Shown: positions 27,748-36,144 of the stretch, in pieces | How positions within the stretch are numbered: the stretch's first letter is position 1 | Layout of the letters: the number at the start of each line of letters is the position of its first letter | Source of the DNA: Hyphomicrobiales bacterium | GTDB taxonomy: Bacteria; Pseudomonadota; Alphaproteobacteria; Rhizobiales; Rhizobiaceae | Assembly (NCBI GenBank): GCA_900472785.1 | Contig: UCJH01000018.1 | Location: 41,805 to 105,804, forward strand | DNA: 64,000 nt | Direction of reading: 5' to 3' | Program-made: the position numbers and the translations under genes | Notes under the pieces: generated by a model | The model's input: the letters and a program-made list of their open reading frames with translations, nothing else | What the model was told of the DNA's origin: nothing | Database searches by the model: none

Positions 27748-28557
27748 GTGAACATTCCCTTTCTTCAGAAACGCAAACAGGGCGGCAAGTCCGATGCGGC
27801 GGCCCCCGCCCGCGTCGCCGACAAGGCGCGTTACGAAGGCACGCTGATCGCCCGCGGCCTGACGAAGAGCTATCGGGCGCGCCGCGTCGTCAACGGGGTC
27901 TCGCTCGTCGTGCGCCGTGGCGAAGCGGTCGGTCTGCTCGGGCCGAACGGCGCCGGCAAGACCACCTGCTTCTACATGATCACCGGGCTCGTTCCGGTCG
28001 ATGAAGGCTCCATCGAGATCAACGGCAACGATGTGACGACCATGCCGATGTACCGGCGCGCGCGCCTCGGCGTCGGCTATCTGCCGCAGGAAGCGTCGAT
28101 CTTTCGCGGGTTGACGGTCGAGGACAACATCCGAGCCGTTCTTGAGGTCCATGATCGCAACAGGGAGCGGCGCGAAAGCAAGCTGAACGACCTGCTCGGC
28201 GAGTTTTCGATCTCGCATCTGCGCAAGTCGCCGGCCGTTGCCCTCTCCGGCGGCGAGCGCCGCCGTCTCGAAATCGCCCGCGCCCTTGCAACCGACCCGA
28301 CCTTCATGCTGCTCGACGAGCCCTTTGCCGGCGTCGATCCGATTTCGGTTGCCGATATTCAGGCGCTGGTCCGGCATCTGACATCGCGCGGCATCGGCGT
28401 GCTGATCACCGATCACAATGTCCGCGAGACGTTGGGCCTGATCGACCGCGCCTATATCATCCACGCCGGCGAAGTGCTGACCCATGGCCGCGCCAACGAC
28501 ATCGTCACCAACCCCGATGTCCGCCGCCTGTATCTCGGCGATAATTTCAGCCTCTGA
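27748..28557 (+). CDS. lptB: LPS export ABC transporter ATP-binding protein LptB
   Basis: ATPase that drives LPS extraction from the inner membrane. 269 residues: Walker A GPNGAGKTTCF, signature LSGGERRRLEIARAL, Walker B FMLLDEPFAGVDP, and the H-loop ITDHN. It has a 30-residue N-terminal extension (MNIPFLQKRKQGGKSD) ahead of the domain start LIARGLTKSYRARR. The start is GTG at 27748. The order lptC-lptA-lptB-rpoN is the standard one in proteobacteria. Confidence 0.95.
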   Translation: MNIPFLQKRKQGGKSDAAAPARVADKARYEGTLIARGLTKSYRARRVVNGVSLVVRRGEAVGLLGPNGAGKTTCFYMITGLVPVDEGSIEINGNDVTTMPMYRRARLGVGYLPQEASIFRGLTVEDNIRAVLEVHDRNRERRESKLNDLLGEFSISHLRKSPAVALSGGERRRLEIARALATDPTFMLLDEPFAGVDPISVADIQALVRHLTSRGIGVLITDHNVRETLGLIDRAYIIHAGEVLTHGRANDIVTNPDVRRLYLGDNFSL

Positions 28558-28921
28558 CAGCGCTTCAAGACAATAAACTGCCGCAACCGGAACAGGCCTC
28601 TTGACCAAGCGGCCGTTTTACGCAATTTTCGGGCCAAGCCACCATTGTGCAGCGCATCAATTATATGGGCACTGCCCCTGCACCTTCCGGAATGGTGCAA
28701 GGACCAAGGAGGGAGACGGCTGCAAAAGCGGCAGTTTGAGCCGATGCCGGCCATATATTGAACGCAACTGGTGCGTCCTCTTCAAAATTCACCTTATTAT
28801 CCGGCGCGACTTGACCAAATCCCATTAATAAGCAATTTTTGGGCCAACTGGAAATTCGAGCTGGAAACCGTGTCGCGACGGTGCTCATTTTCGGGGAATT
28901 GAAGAGGAGTTCAGCGTAAAC
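28558..28921 (+). promoter_or_regulatory. rpoN upstream region with a candidate sigma-70-type promoter
   Basis: 364 bases without a credible gene, AT-richer than neighbours. CTTGAC (28810-28815), a 17-base spacer and CAATTT (28833-28838) give a fair match to the rhizobial CTTGAC-N17-CTATAT consensus. A weaker sigma-54-like GGGCACTGCCCCTGCA lies at 28667-28682. AAGAGGAG precedes the rpoN ATG. Confidence 0.45.
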
Positions 28922-30490
28922 ATGGCATTGTCAGCCAGTCTCTTCCTGCGTCAAAGCCAGTCCCTGGTGATGACGCCCCAGCTGATGCAGTCGATCCAGC
29001 TGCTGCAGATGACGCATTTCGAACTGAATCACTTCATCGAGCAGGAAGTCGAGAAGAACCCGCTGCTCGACTTTGCCGCCAATGACGACGCACCGCAGGG
29101 CTCGGATTACGGCCGCGACGATGCTCATACCAGCCAGGAAGACCGCAACGAGCGCGATGTCATCGAGTTTCCGGCGCTTGACCCGCTGGGCGACGTCTAT
29201 GACAGCACCACCGCGCTGACCGGCGAGCGGCTGAGCGAACAGCTGGACGCCAATTTCGAGAACGTTTTTCCCGACGATACCGCCCCCCAGCGCGCCGATG
29301 CGCCGGAATTGCTCAGCCAATGGAAATCGATGCCGGGCGGCGAAGGCGAAAGCAGCGATGGTTACAATCTCGACGATTTCGTCGCGACCCGCCCGACGTT
29401 GCGCGATTTTCTCAACGAACAGGTGCCCTTCACCATTCACGGCGCGCCCGACCGGCTGATCGCCCAGCACCTCATCGACCAGCTGGACGAGGCAGGCTAT
29501 GTCCACGCCGACCTCGAGGAAATTGCAGCTCGCCTCGGCGCCGATCATCGCGACGTCGTGCGGGTGCTTCACCAGCTGCAGCAGCTCGACCCGCCGGGCG
29601 TCTTTGCCCGTTCGCTCAGCGAATGCCTCGCCATCCAGCTGCGGGTCCGCGATCGGCTGGACCCGGCCATGGAAGCCCTCATCAACAATCTCGAGCTGCT
29701 CGCCCGTCGCGATTTTGCGAGCCTGAAGAAAATCTGCGGCGTTGACGAGGAAGACCTGATCGACATGCTGGCGGAAATCCGCAAGCTCGATCCGAAGCCC
29801 GGCGCAGGCTTCGAAGCCAGCCCCTCGGAAGCAATCGTGCCGGATATCGTCGTGCGCGCGGCCCCTGACGGCACCTGGCTTGTGGAACTCAATCCGGAAA
29901 CCCTGCCCCGTGTTCTCGTCAATCAGGCCTATTACGCGACGGTCTCGCGCCGAACACCCAAAACCGGCAGCGATCACGCGTTTCTCACCGAATGCCTGCA
30001 GAGCGCCAACTGGCTGACGCGCAGCCTTGACCAGCGGGCGAAGACGATCATGAAGGTGGCGACGGAAATCGTTCGCCAGCAGGATGGTTTCCTGATGAAC
30101 GGCGTCGATCACCTGCGGCCGCTCAACCTGAAAACCATCGCGGATGCGATCAAGATGCACGAATCTACCGTGAGCCGCGTCACCTCCAACAAATACATGC
30201 TGACCCCGCGCGGCCTGTTCGAGCTGAAATATTTCTTCACGGTCTCGATCGGCTCCGCAGAGGGCGGCGACGGGCATTCGGCGGAATCGGTCCGCCACCG
30301 GATCCGCGCCATGATCGTGCTGGAAAGCCCGGACGCCGTTCTGTCCGATGACGACATCGTCGACAGCCTGAAAAAGGGCGGCGTCGATATCGCGCGCCGC
30401 ACGGTGGCCAAATACCGCGAGGCGATGAACATCCCCTCCTCCGTGCAGCGCCGGCGCGAGAAGCGCGCCATCGCCAAAGTATCCGCCTGA
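28922..30490 (+). CDS. rpoN: RNA polymerase sigma-54 factor RpoN
   Basis: Alternative sigma factor for nitrogen fixation and assimilation, dicarboxylate transport and other enhancer-dependent promoters. 522 residues: region I rich in Gln and Leu (LRQSQSLVMTPQLMQSIQLLQMTHFEL), a core-binding region from about 130, a helix-turn-helix near 375-400 (LKTIADAIKMHESTVSRVTSNKYM), and the RpoN box ARRTVAKYRE near the C-terminus. Its neighbours hpf and ptsN are the classic rpoN companions. Some rhizobia carry two rpoN genes; only one is in view here. Confidence 0.96.
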   Translation: MALSASLFLRQSQSLVMTPQLMQSIQLLQMTHFELNHFIEQEVEKNPLLDFAANDDAPQGSDYGRDDAHTSQEDRNERDVIEFPALDPLGDVYDSTTALTGERLSEQLDANFENVFPDDTAPQRADAPELLSQWKSMPGGEGESSDGYNLDDFVATRPTLRDFLNEQVPFTIHGAPDRLIAQHLIDQLDEAGYVHADLEEIAARLGADHRDVVRVLHQLQQLDPPGVFARSLSECLAIQLRVRDRLDPAMEALINNLELLARRDFASLKKICGVDEEDLIDMLAEIRKLDPKPGAGFEASPSEAIVPDIVVRAAPDGTWLVELNPETLPRVLVNQAYYATVSRRTPKTGSDHAFLTECLQSANWLTRSLDQRAKTIMKVATEIVRQQDGFLMNGVDHLRPLNLKTIADAIKMHESTVSRVTSNKYMLTPRGLFELKYFFTVSIGSAEGGDGHSAESVRHRIRAMIVLESPDAVLSDDDIVDSLKKGGVDIARRTVAKYREAMNIPSSVQRRREKRAIAKVSA

Positions 30491-30759
30491 ACGTAACCGC
30501 AGGCTTATCCCCGTTATCCCCGCAACCAACAGCTTTGCGGCATGTTCTGCCGATTTTTGAACACTGGAATTGACTTTTGGAGCAACCCGGGATATCAGCC
30601 CGCCGCAATGGGCAAAGGATATTGACCCCGCCTTAGAGCATATCCCTTCAGTTTCAGGTTGTTCAGCCGCAAAATTCGTTTGCGTGCGCGAAGTGCTTGG
30701 ATGACGGGTCCTGTTGGCATAAACTAAACACGCAAATCATGAAAAAGAGAGGAAACTCC
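30491..30759. other. rpoN-hpf intergenic region with a dispersed repeat-like motif
   Basis: No gene is seen. TTAGAGCATATCCC at about 30632 resembles the palindromic unit at 25133-25180 but its partner arm is not clear. GAGAGGAAACTCC at the end is the ribosome binding site of hpf. Confidence 0.35.
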
Positions 30760-31338
30760 ATGAGTGTGCGTGTATCCGGAAAACATATGGAAATTGGCGA
30801 AGCCTTCCGTCTGCGTATCGAAGAGCAGATAGAACAGGCAGTCACCAAATATTTCGACGGAGGATATTCAAGCCAGATCACTGTGGAAAAATCTGGGTCG
30901 CGCTTCAGCGCCGACTGCAAGATTCATCTCGATACGGGCGCAGCCCTGCATGCGAATGGCGAGGCAACGGAACCGCAGGCAGCATTCGACGCGGCATCGA
31001 TCCGCATCGAGAAGCGCCTGCGCCGCTACAAGCGCAAGCTCAAGGACCACCACATCGGCAATGGCCATTCCGGCTTTTCCGAAGTGGCCTACACAGTGAT
31101 GGACTCCGTGCCTGACGACGAGCACGACGAGGTGCCCGAGGATTACGCACCGACGATCGTCGCGGAAAGCACGAAACAGTTGAAGACCATGTCCGTTGCA
31201 AGCGCCGTGATGGCGCTCGACATGACGGACGAGCCGGTTCTGATTTTCCGCAGCACCGGCAAGGAAGAACTGAACATCGTCTACAGACGCAATGACGGCA
31301 ATATCGGCTGGATCGACGCAGCCAACGTCAAGAACTGA
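30760..31338 (+). CDS. hpf: Long-form ribosome hibernation promoting factor
   Basis: Binds 30S subunits in stationary phase and, through its C-terminal domain, joins ribosomes into inactive 100S dimers. 192 residues: N-terminal S30AE domain (MSVRVSGKHMEIGEAFRLRIEEQIEQ) to about 105, an acidic linker (VPDDEHDEVPEDYAPT), and a C-terminal dimerisation domain (EPVLIFRSTGKEELNIVYRRNDGNIGWID). GAGAGGA sits upstream of the ATG. The gene is part of the rpoN-hpf-ptsN set. Confidence 0.93.
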   Translation: MSVRVSGKHMEIGEAFRLRIEEQIEQAVTKYFDGGYSSQITVEKSGSRFSADCKIHLDTGAALHANGEATEPQAAFDAASIRIEKRLRRYKRKLKDHHIGNGHSGFSEVAYTVMDSVPDDEHDEVPEDYAPTIVAESTKQLKTMSVASAVMALDMTDEPVLIFRSTGKEELNIVYRRNDGNIGWIDAANVKN

Positions 31339-31349
31339 ACAGACAGCGC

Positions 31350-31371
31350 GGATGCCGGGAAACCGGCATCC
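31350..31371 (+). terminator. Strong GAAA-tetraloop hairpin behind hpf
   Basis: GGATGCCGG, loop GAAA, CCGGCATCC is a perfect 9-bp stem with a stable GNRA tetraloop, starting 11 bases after the hpf stop. No U-tract follows, so it may stabilise the hpf mRNA end or act as a weak terminator before ptsN. Confidence 0.5.
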
Positions 31372-31600
31372 CGCCACCTGATGAAAAGCTGGGCATTCCG
31401 ACAGGTCGGACGGCTCCATTGAAACGAGACAAGGGCAGTGGAACCGCGAGCATCCTTCAAGGGTTTTCGGGGCGAAATTGCCAGCACACTATGTCCGGAC
31501 AAGCGCTTCGCGGCGCAGGGACGTGCGGAACAGATCGGTTGGCAAGCTTTGTGCATCTCTTGCGGATGTGCCGTGTTAACCGGACAACGAGGACAAAAGA

Positions 31601-32065
31601 ATGGCATTGGCAGGCTTGCTGCAGCAGAATGCAATAATTCCGGCTATGAAGGCCAATTCGAAGAAGCAGTTGCTTCAGGAGCTGGCATCCAAGGCTTCCA
31701 AGATAACCGGCCTCTCCGAGCGTGAAATTTTCGATGTCATCCTGCAGCGCGAACGGCTCGGCTCGACCGGCGTCGGCAACGGCATCGCCATTCCGCACGG
31801 CAAACTCGCAAGCCTGTCGACCATCATCGGCATCTTCGCCCGCCTGGAATCCCCGGTTGATTTCGAAGCGCTGGACGACCAGCCTGTGGACCTGGTGTTC
31901 CTGCTGCTTGCGCCCGAAGGGGCCGGCGCCGATCATCTGAAAGCGCTGTCGCGCATTGCCCGCGTATTGCGTGACCAGGACATGGTCGCCAAGCTGCGCG
32001 GCTCCAATTCCGCCTCGGCTATCTATGCCTTCCTCAGCGAGGACCAGGCGTCGAACGCTGCCTGA
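31601..32065 (+). CDS. ptsN: PTS IIA-like nitrogen regulatory protein PtsN (EIIA-Ntr)
   Basis: Terminal acceptor of the nitrogen phosphotransfer chain (PtsP-PtsO-PtsN), which regulates potassium transport, PHB and stress responses in rhizobia. 154 residues of the PTS_EIIA_2 fold; phosphorylated His66 lies in GNGIAIPHGKL. GAGGA precedes the ATG at 31601. It is separated from hpf by 262 bases, so it may have its own promoter as well as read-through. No phosphotransferase partner is in this window. Confidence 0.94.
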   Translation: MALAGLLQQNAIIPAMKANSKKQLLQELASKASKITGLSEREIFDVILQRERLGSTGVGNGIAIPHGKLASLSTIIGIFARLESPVDFEALDDQPVDLVFLLLAPEGAGADHLKALSRIARVLRDQDMVAKLRGSNSASAIYAFLSEDQASNAA

Positions 32066-32085
32066 TCGTTTCTTGAGCGACAATT

Positions 32086-32116
32086 CGAACGCCGCGTCGC
32101 CAAGGCGCGGCGTTCG
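32086..32116 (+). terminator. Terminator-like hairpin behind ptsN
   Basis: CGAACGCCGCG (32086-32096) and CGCGGCGTTCG (32106-32116) are a perfect 11-bp stem with a 9-base loop, 21 bases after the ptsN stop. It is followed by CATTTC, a weak T-run. It probably marks the end of the lpt-rpoN-ptsN unit. Confidence 0.65.
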
Positions 32117-32268
32117 CATTTCGGCAGGAACCTCAGTTCCGCCGACACTCCGCGCCGTTTATCTTCCAAAGCATATCGACACCGCCATAAGCCTCGACAA
32201 TAATCAGCCGAACGAGGACCCTTGACGCATCCGCCAGGGGGCCTTCCCACATTCGGAGGATATCATCG

Positions 32269-33036
32269 ATGGCTGGCAGACTGTCCGGAAAGACCGCATT
32301 GATCAGCGGCGGTGCTGGAGGTTGCGGCCTTGCCGCCTCGCAGCTTTTTGCCCGCGAAGGGGCAAGGGTCGGCATCGTCGACCTGCCGCGATCGAAAGGT
32401 GAGGAAGTGGCGGCCGCCATCCGCGCCGAGGGCGGTCAGGCGATCTTCGCTCCGGCCGATGTCTCGGTCTCCGCCGAGGTAAAATCCGCGGTCAGGACCG
32501 TGGAGGATGCGCTGGGACCGATCACCGTGCTCTTCAACCATGCCGGCATCCTTGCCGTCGGGCCGTTCCTCGAAACGGAAGAGGACGAGTGGGACCGGCT
32601 GATGGCCGTCAACGTGCGCTCGATGTTCCTGATGACCAAGGCCGTGCTGCCCGGCATGCTCGCCGCCGGCGGTGGCAGCATCGTCTCGACGTCGTCGATC
32701 TCGGCCGTCGCCGCCACGCCGATGGAGGTTCTCTACGATACCACCAAGGGCGCCTGCCACATGTTCGCCCGGGCGATTGCCGTGGAATTCCGCGACCGCG
32801 GCATCCGCTCCAACGCCGTCTGCCCCGGCTTCATCGCCACCGACCACGGCAAGCGCGAACTGGTCGGCCTTTCCAAATACGGCGTGGATGTTTCCGACGC
32901 GGCGATTGCCGCGCAACAGGGACGCATGTGCGATCCGATGGAAGTGGCGCAGGCCGCCCTGTTCCTCGCCAGCGACGAATCCAACTTCGTCAACGGCACG
33001 CACCTGTTCGTCGATAATTGTTTTACGGCGATGTGA
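32269..33036 (+). CDS. Short-chain dehydrogenase/reductase (classical SDR)
   Basis: 255-residue NAD(P)-dependent oxidoreductase. Cofactor motif ISGGAGGCG (a variant of TGxxxGxG) and Asp38 in VGIVDLP, which suggests NAD preference; NHAG near 90; active site Ser143, Tyr156 and Lys160 (LYDTTK); C-terminal NGTHLFVDNCFTAM. GGAGG precedes the ATG. The substrate is unknown. The gene stands alone between the ptsN terminator and a low-GC gene, which suggests a variable segment. Confidence 0.88.
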   Translation: MAGRLSGKTALISGGAGGCGLAASQLFAREGARVGIVDLPRSKGEEVAAAIRAEGGQAIFAPADVSVSAEVKSAVRTVEDALGPITVLFNHAGILAVGPFLETEEDEWDRLMAVNVRSMFLMTKAVLPGMLAAGGGSIVSTSSISAVAATPMEVLYDTTKGACHMFARAIAVEFRDRGIRSNAVCPGFIATDHGKRELVGLSKYGVDVSDAAIAAQQGRMCDPMEVAQAALFLASDESNFVNGTHLFVDNCFTAM

Positions 33037-33068
33037 CGGCATGCCTGAACCGAGCACTGAGGAATGAA

Positions 33069-33449
33069 ATGCTTCATTACATCATGTTTGCTCTGCTCAT
33101 TTTTCTCGCTATCGCAACAACTCTTTTTGCATGTGTCAGATGGATTTTTGTCAAAAACAATTGGTCTTCGGTCGATGCGACAATTGAGGGTACGCATTTC
33201 GTGAGAAATTTAGAGGACACGGTTTTCTTCGTCGATATCACGTATGTTTTCGATGACATGCTGTATCGCGGGTCCATAACTGCACCGTCGCTTGATCAAT
33301 CAGATTACGTTGCCGGAAGCCCTATGGCAGTGCTCGTCAACCCGAAGAGACCAACCCGTTTCAATAGACATAGGGACTATGGCTTCCAGACCACCAGAAT
33401 TGCAAAATGGCTGGAAAGGAAGTTAGTTACATCCAGGGGTAATACGTAA
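33069..33449 (+). CDS. DUF3592-type small membrane protein
   Basis: 126 residues: one N-terminal transmembrane helix (MFALLIFLAIATTLFACVRWIF), then a beta-rich domain with W-SSVDATIEG, FVDITYVFDDMLYRGS and VLVNPKRPTRF, matching the DUF3592 pattern. The function is unknown. Codons and base composition are clearly AT-richer than the flanking genes, a sign of separate origin. AGGA lies eight bases before the ATG at 33069. It sits 32 bases after the SDR and 14 before the oxidase gene on the same strand. Confidence 0.72.
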   Translation: MLHYIMFALLIFLAIATTLFACVRWIFVKNNWSSVDATIEGTHFVRNLEDTVFFVDITYVFDDMLYRGSITAPSLDQSDYVAGSPMAVLVNPKRPTRFNRHRDYGFQTTRIAKWLERKLVTSRGNT

Positions 33450-33463
33450 CGAGCGAGAAAGTC

Positions 33464-34699
33464 ATGATGGAAGCAGGCGGACACTGGCGCAACTGGGTGG
33501 GCAACCAATCCTGCATCGTCCGGCACCGGGGCGCGCCCGACAGCGAGGCGGCACTTGCGCAGATGGTGCGCGAGGCGACGTCGAACGGGCTGAACGTGCG
33601 CTGCGCCGGCTCCGGACACTCGTTCACGCCGGTGGCGCTGACCAGCGGCCTGCATCTGACGCTCTCCGGCCTGCAGGGCATCACCAACATCGACACGGCG
33701 CGCAAGCGGGTTTCCGTCCATGCCGGCACGACGATCAACACACTTGGCAAGGCCCTGAAGCGCAGCGGCCTGTCGATGATCAACCAGGGCGACATCGACA
33801 GCCAGGCGCTGGCCGGCGCGCTGACCACCGGGACCCACGGCACCGGCATCACGCTCGGCAACATGGCCTCGCAGATCGTCGGCATGCGGCTGGTGCAGCC
33901 GGACGGCAGCATCCTTGCCATCGACGACAGCGAGCCGGACATGCTGAACGCTGCCCGCGTCTCGATCGGCATGCTCGGCGTCATCTCGGAAATCACCCTG
34001 CAGGTGATGGACAGCTACAATCTGCATGAGAAGCTCTGGCGCTGCACCTTCGACGAATGCATGGAGCAACACGACGATCTTGCCGCCAATCACCGGCATT
34101 TCGGCTTCTTCTGGTGCCCCGTGCCGGAAAGCCGGCATTGCTACTGCCTGCCGGATACATCCTCGGTCTCGACCACGACCAGCCTGTCCGACGTCTGCGA
34201 GATGAAGACGATCGATTTCACAGATGCGGCGCCGATGGAGCAGGGTTTCGAGAAGATCGCCTATTCCTCGGAAATCTACCCGATCGAATATGTGCCGAAC
34301 TTCCACGAACTGGAATATGCCGTCCCGCTCAAATACGGCAAGCAGGCCTGCACCGAAGTGCGCAAGCTGATGCTGGAAAAACACCCGACCTGCATCTATC
34401 CGATCGAATACCGCTTCACCGCCGGCGACGGTGGCTGGATCAGCCCGTTCTTCGAACAGGATTCGATCACGCTCTCCGTCTCCGGCCAGCCGGGCACGGA
34501 CTACTGGAACTACCTGAAGGACGTGGACGACATCCTGCGCCAGTTCGGCTCACGCCCGCATTGGGGCAAGCTGCATTTCACGGGTGCCGAGGATGTGGAC
34601 GCGCTCTATCCGCGTGCGGGAGACTTTAAGGCATTGCGGGCGAAGCTCGACCCGGAAGGGCGGTTTCTGAACGATCATCTCAAGCAGTTGTTCGCGTGA
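33464..34699 (+). CDS. FAD-linked sugar-1,4-lactone oxidase (ALO/GULO family)
   Basis: 411 residues. The N-terminal FAD-binding PCMH domain has RCAGSGHSFTP, whose His is the usual covalent FAD site in this family, and GALTTGTHGTG. The C-terminal ALO domain ends with RPHWGKLHF, the HWGK motif of aldonolactone oxidases, and LDPEGRFLNDHLKQLF. It probably oxidises an aldono-1,4-lactone or a polyol using O2 or a dehydrogenase acceptor; the exact sugar is not readable. No signal peptide is seen, so it is likely cytoplasmic. Confidence 0.87.
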   Translation: MMEAGGHWRNWVGNQSCIVRHRGAPDSEAALAQMVREATSNGLNVRCAGSGHSFTPVALTSGLHLTLSGLQGITNIDTARKRVSVHAGTTINTLGKALKRSGLSMINQGDIDSQALAGALTTGTHGTGITLGNMASQIVGMRLVQPDGSILAIDDSEPDMLNAARVSIGMLGVISEITLQVMDSYNLHEKLWRCTFDECMEQHDDLAANHRHFGFFWCPVPESRHCYCLPDTSSVSTTTSLSDVCEMKTIDFTDAAPMEQGFEKIAYSSEIYPIEYVPNFHELEYAVPLKYGKQACTEVRKLMLEKHPTCIYPIEYRFTAGDGGWISPFFEQDSITLSVSGQPGTDYWNYLKDVDDILRQFGSRPHWGKLHFTGAEDVDALYPRAGDFKALRAKLDPEGRFLNDHLKQLFA

Positions 34700-34709
34700 C
34701 GGAAATCTG

Positions 34710-35030
34710 TTGAAAAACGTCCTGTTCATCTGCAGCCAGAACAAGCTGCGCAGTCCGACGGCCGAGCAGGTCTTCGCGGACTGGCCCGGCATTCAGACCT
34801 CGTCCGCCGGAACGAACAACGACGCGGAAAACCCGCTGTCATCCGAGCAGATCGAATGGGCCGACATCATCTTCGTTATGGAGAGGACGCACCGCAGCAA
34901 GGTCCAGTCTAAATACCGGGCCAATCTGAACCAGAAGCGGCTTATCTGCCTTCAGATTCCGGATGACTATGAATTCATGGACCCGGATCTGGTCGAGTTG
35001 CTGAATGAGAAAGTGCCGAGGCATTTGTGA
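34710..35030 (+). CDS. Small low-molecular-weight phosphotyrosine-phosphatase-like protein
   Basis: 106 residues of the short predicted protein tyrosine phosphatase family (COG4551 type). The P-loop CX5R is at the N-terminus, Cys8 to Arg14 in FICSQNKLRSPTAEQ, and the late acidic DPDLVELLNEKV region may hold the general acid. It starts with TTG at 34710 after GGAA, 10 bases downstream of the lactone oxidase stop. In-vivo substrates are unknown. Confidence 0.8.
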   Translation: MKNVLFICSQNKLRSPTAEQVFADWPGIQTSSAGTNNDAENPLSSEQIEWADIIFVMERTHRSKVQSKYRANLNQKRLICLQIPDDYEFMDPDLVELLNEKVPRHL

Positions 35031-35412
35031 GGCTCATGGCGATGCGACAGGCGCCCACTCGAATAGGTTAGGTTTTTGAGATCAGGACGGCGGCGAAACC
35101 GCCCAGAAAAAGAACCATCACCCATCAAGGCCGAGATTGGCGGCGGGACCAACCGGCTCTTCCGAACCTTCGCTGACCCATCTGGTTCCGATGTCATCTT
35201 TAGAAATTTCAAATCCCTGATGAACCTGCGCAGAAATCATAGGGCGATCACTGCCAGCAGCGGCGCGAACAAATAAGTCTCGATAAACCTGTCCGCGACG
35301 CCGGGAGGGAGTACCGGTGCAATCTTTTCTACCACCGCACCCCCTCTTGACGATCAACCCACCAATATCAACTGCGGCATCGGCATCCGCCTCAATCTTG
35401 GCATAGAGGAAA
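35031..35412 (-). pseudogene. Unassigned stretch with possible gene remnant on the minus strand
   Basis: About 380 bases with no recognised gene. On the minus strand an open frame ending at 35118 reads protein-like (for example RPMISAQVHQGFEISKDD), with non-GC-rich codons, and continues upstream into the grpE end in another frame. Its TGA overlaps an ATG (TGATG) that starts a 16-codon hydrophobic frame, MVLFLGGFAAVLISKT. I do not recognise a family. It may be a decayed gene, a frameshifted small membrane protein, or chance. Confidence 0.3.
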
Positions 35413-36033
35413 TCAAGCCGCTGGCGTTTCTTCCGCCGCAACGGTCTTCGGGCCCCCCTTGGCGACGCCGACCATGGCGGGGCGGAGCACGCGCTCGCCG
35501 ATCGTGTAGCCGGCCTGGACCACCTGCACGACGGTGTTGTTGGCAACCTCGGCGTTGGGAATTTCGAACATCGCCTGATGGAAGTTCGGATCGAACTTCT
35601 GGCCGACCGGCTCCAGCTTCTTGACGCCGTGGCGCTCCAGCGCCGACAGCATGGCGCGCTCGGTCATCTCGACGCCTTCGATCAGCGCGTTGAACCCGGC
35701 ATCGCCGGCTTCGCGTGCTTCGGCGGGGATCGCTTCCAGCGCGCGGCGCAGATTGTCGGACACGGCCAGCATGTCGCGCGCGAAACCAGCGACGGAATAG
35801 GACTTGGCATCCTTGACTTCCCGCTCGGTGCGGCGGCGCAGGTTGTCCATGTCGGCGGCAAGCCGCAGGTAGCGGTCGCGCATCTCGGCGGTTTCAGCCT
35901 TTGCCACTTCCAACGGATCAGGCCCGATGCTGGCGGCCACGGCCTCGATCTCTTCGGCGCTGACTTCGGAGAAATTCACCTCATCGTCCGCCGCGGTGGC
36001 CTCTGGTCCATATTTGTTCGTGTCGTCGGTCAT
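35413..36033 (-). CDS. grpE: Nucleotide exchange factor GrpE
   Basis: Releases ADP from DnaK in the Hsp70 cycle. 206 residues: an acidic, disordered N-terminus, a long coiled coil ([36 protein letters not shown]), and a C-terminal beta domain with [14 protein letters not shown] and [26 protein letters not shown], the GrpE signature. It follows hrcA by 111 bases, the usual hrcA-grpE order. The C-terminal tail [10 protein letters not shown] is unremarkable. Confidence 0.95.
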   Translation of the reverse strand: MTDDTNKYGPEATAADDEVNFSEVSAEEIEAVAASIGPDPLEVAKAETAEMRDRYLRLAADMDNLRRRTEREVKDAKSYSVAGFARDMLAVSDNLRRALEAIPAEAREAGDAGFNALIEGVEMTERAMLSALERHGVKKLEPVGQKFDPNFHQAMFEIPNAEVANNTVVQVVQAGYTIGERVLRPAMVGVAKGGPKTVAAEETPAA

Positions 36034-36144
36034 GACGGTCTCCGGAAGAATGCCTGTAAGGATTTTGTAGCGGATATCGATGTTTGCGGCTGAAAAATCA
36101 AGGGCACAAACGAAAACGCGGGAAAGCCGGGCATTTTGCCGGCC

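Noticed and set aside
27226..28608. A 460-codon minus-strand frame opposite lptA and lptB
   Set aside because: Antisense artefact; lptA and lptB are complete with clear motifs.
28601..28828. Short frames in the rpoN upstream region
   Set aside because: No ribosome binding site, no domain and unusual Cys/His-rich composition; the region reads better as promoter sequence.
32120..32268. Small frames between ptsN and the SDR gene
   Set aside because: No start with a ribosome binding site apart from the SDR's own GGAGG; no homology recognised.
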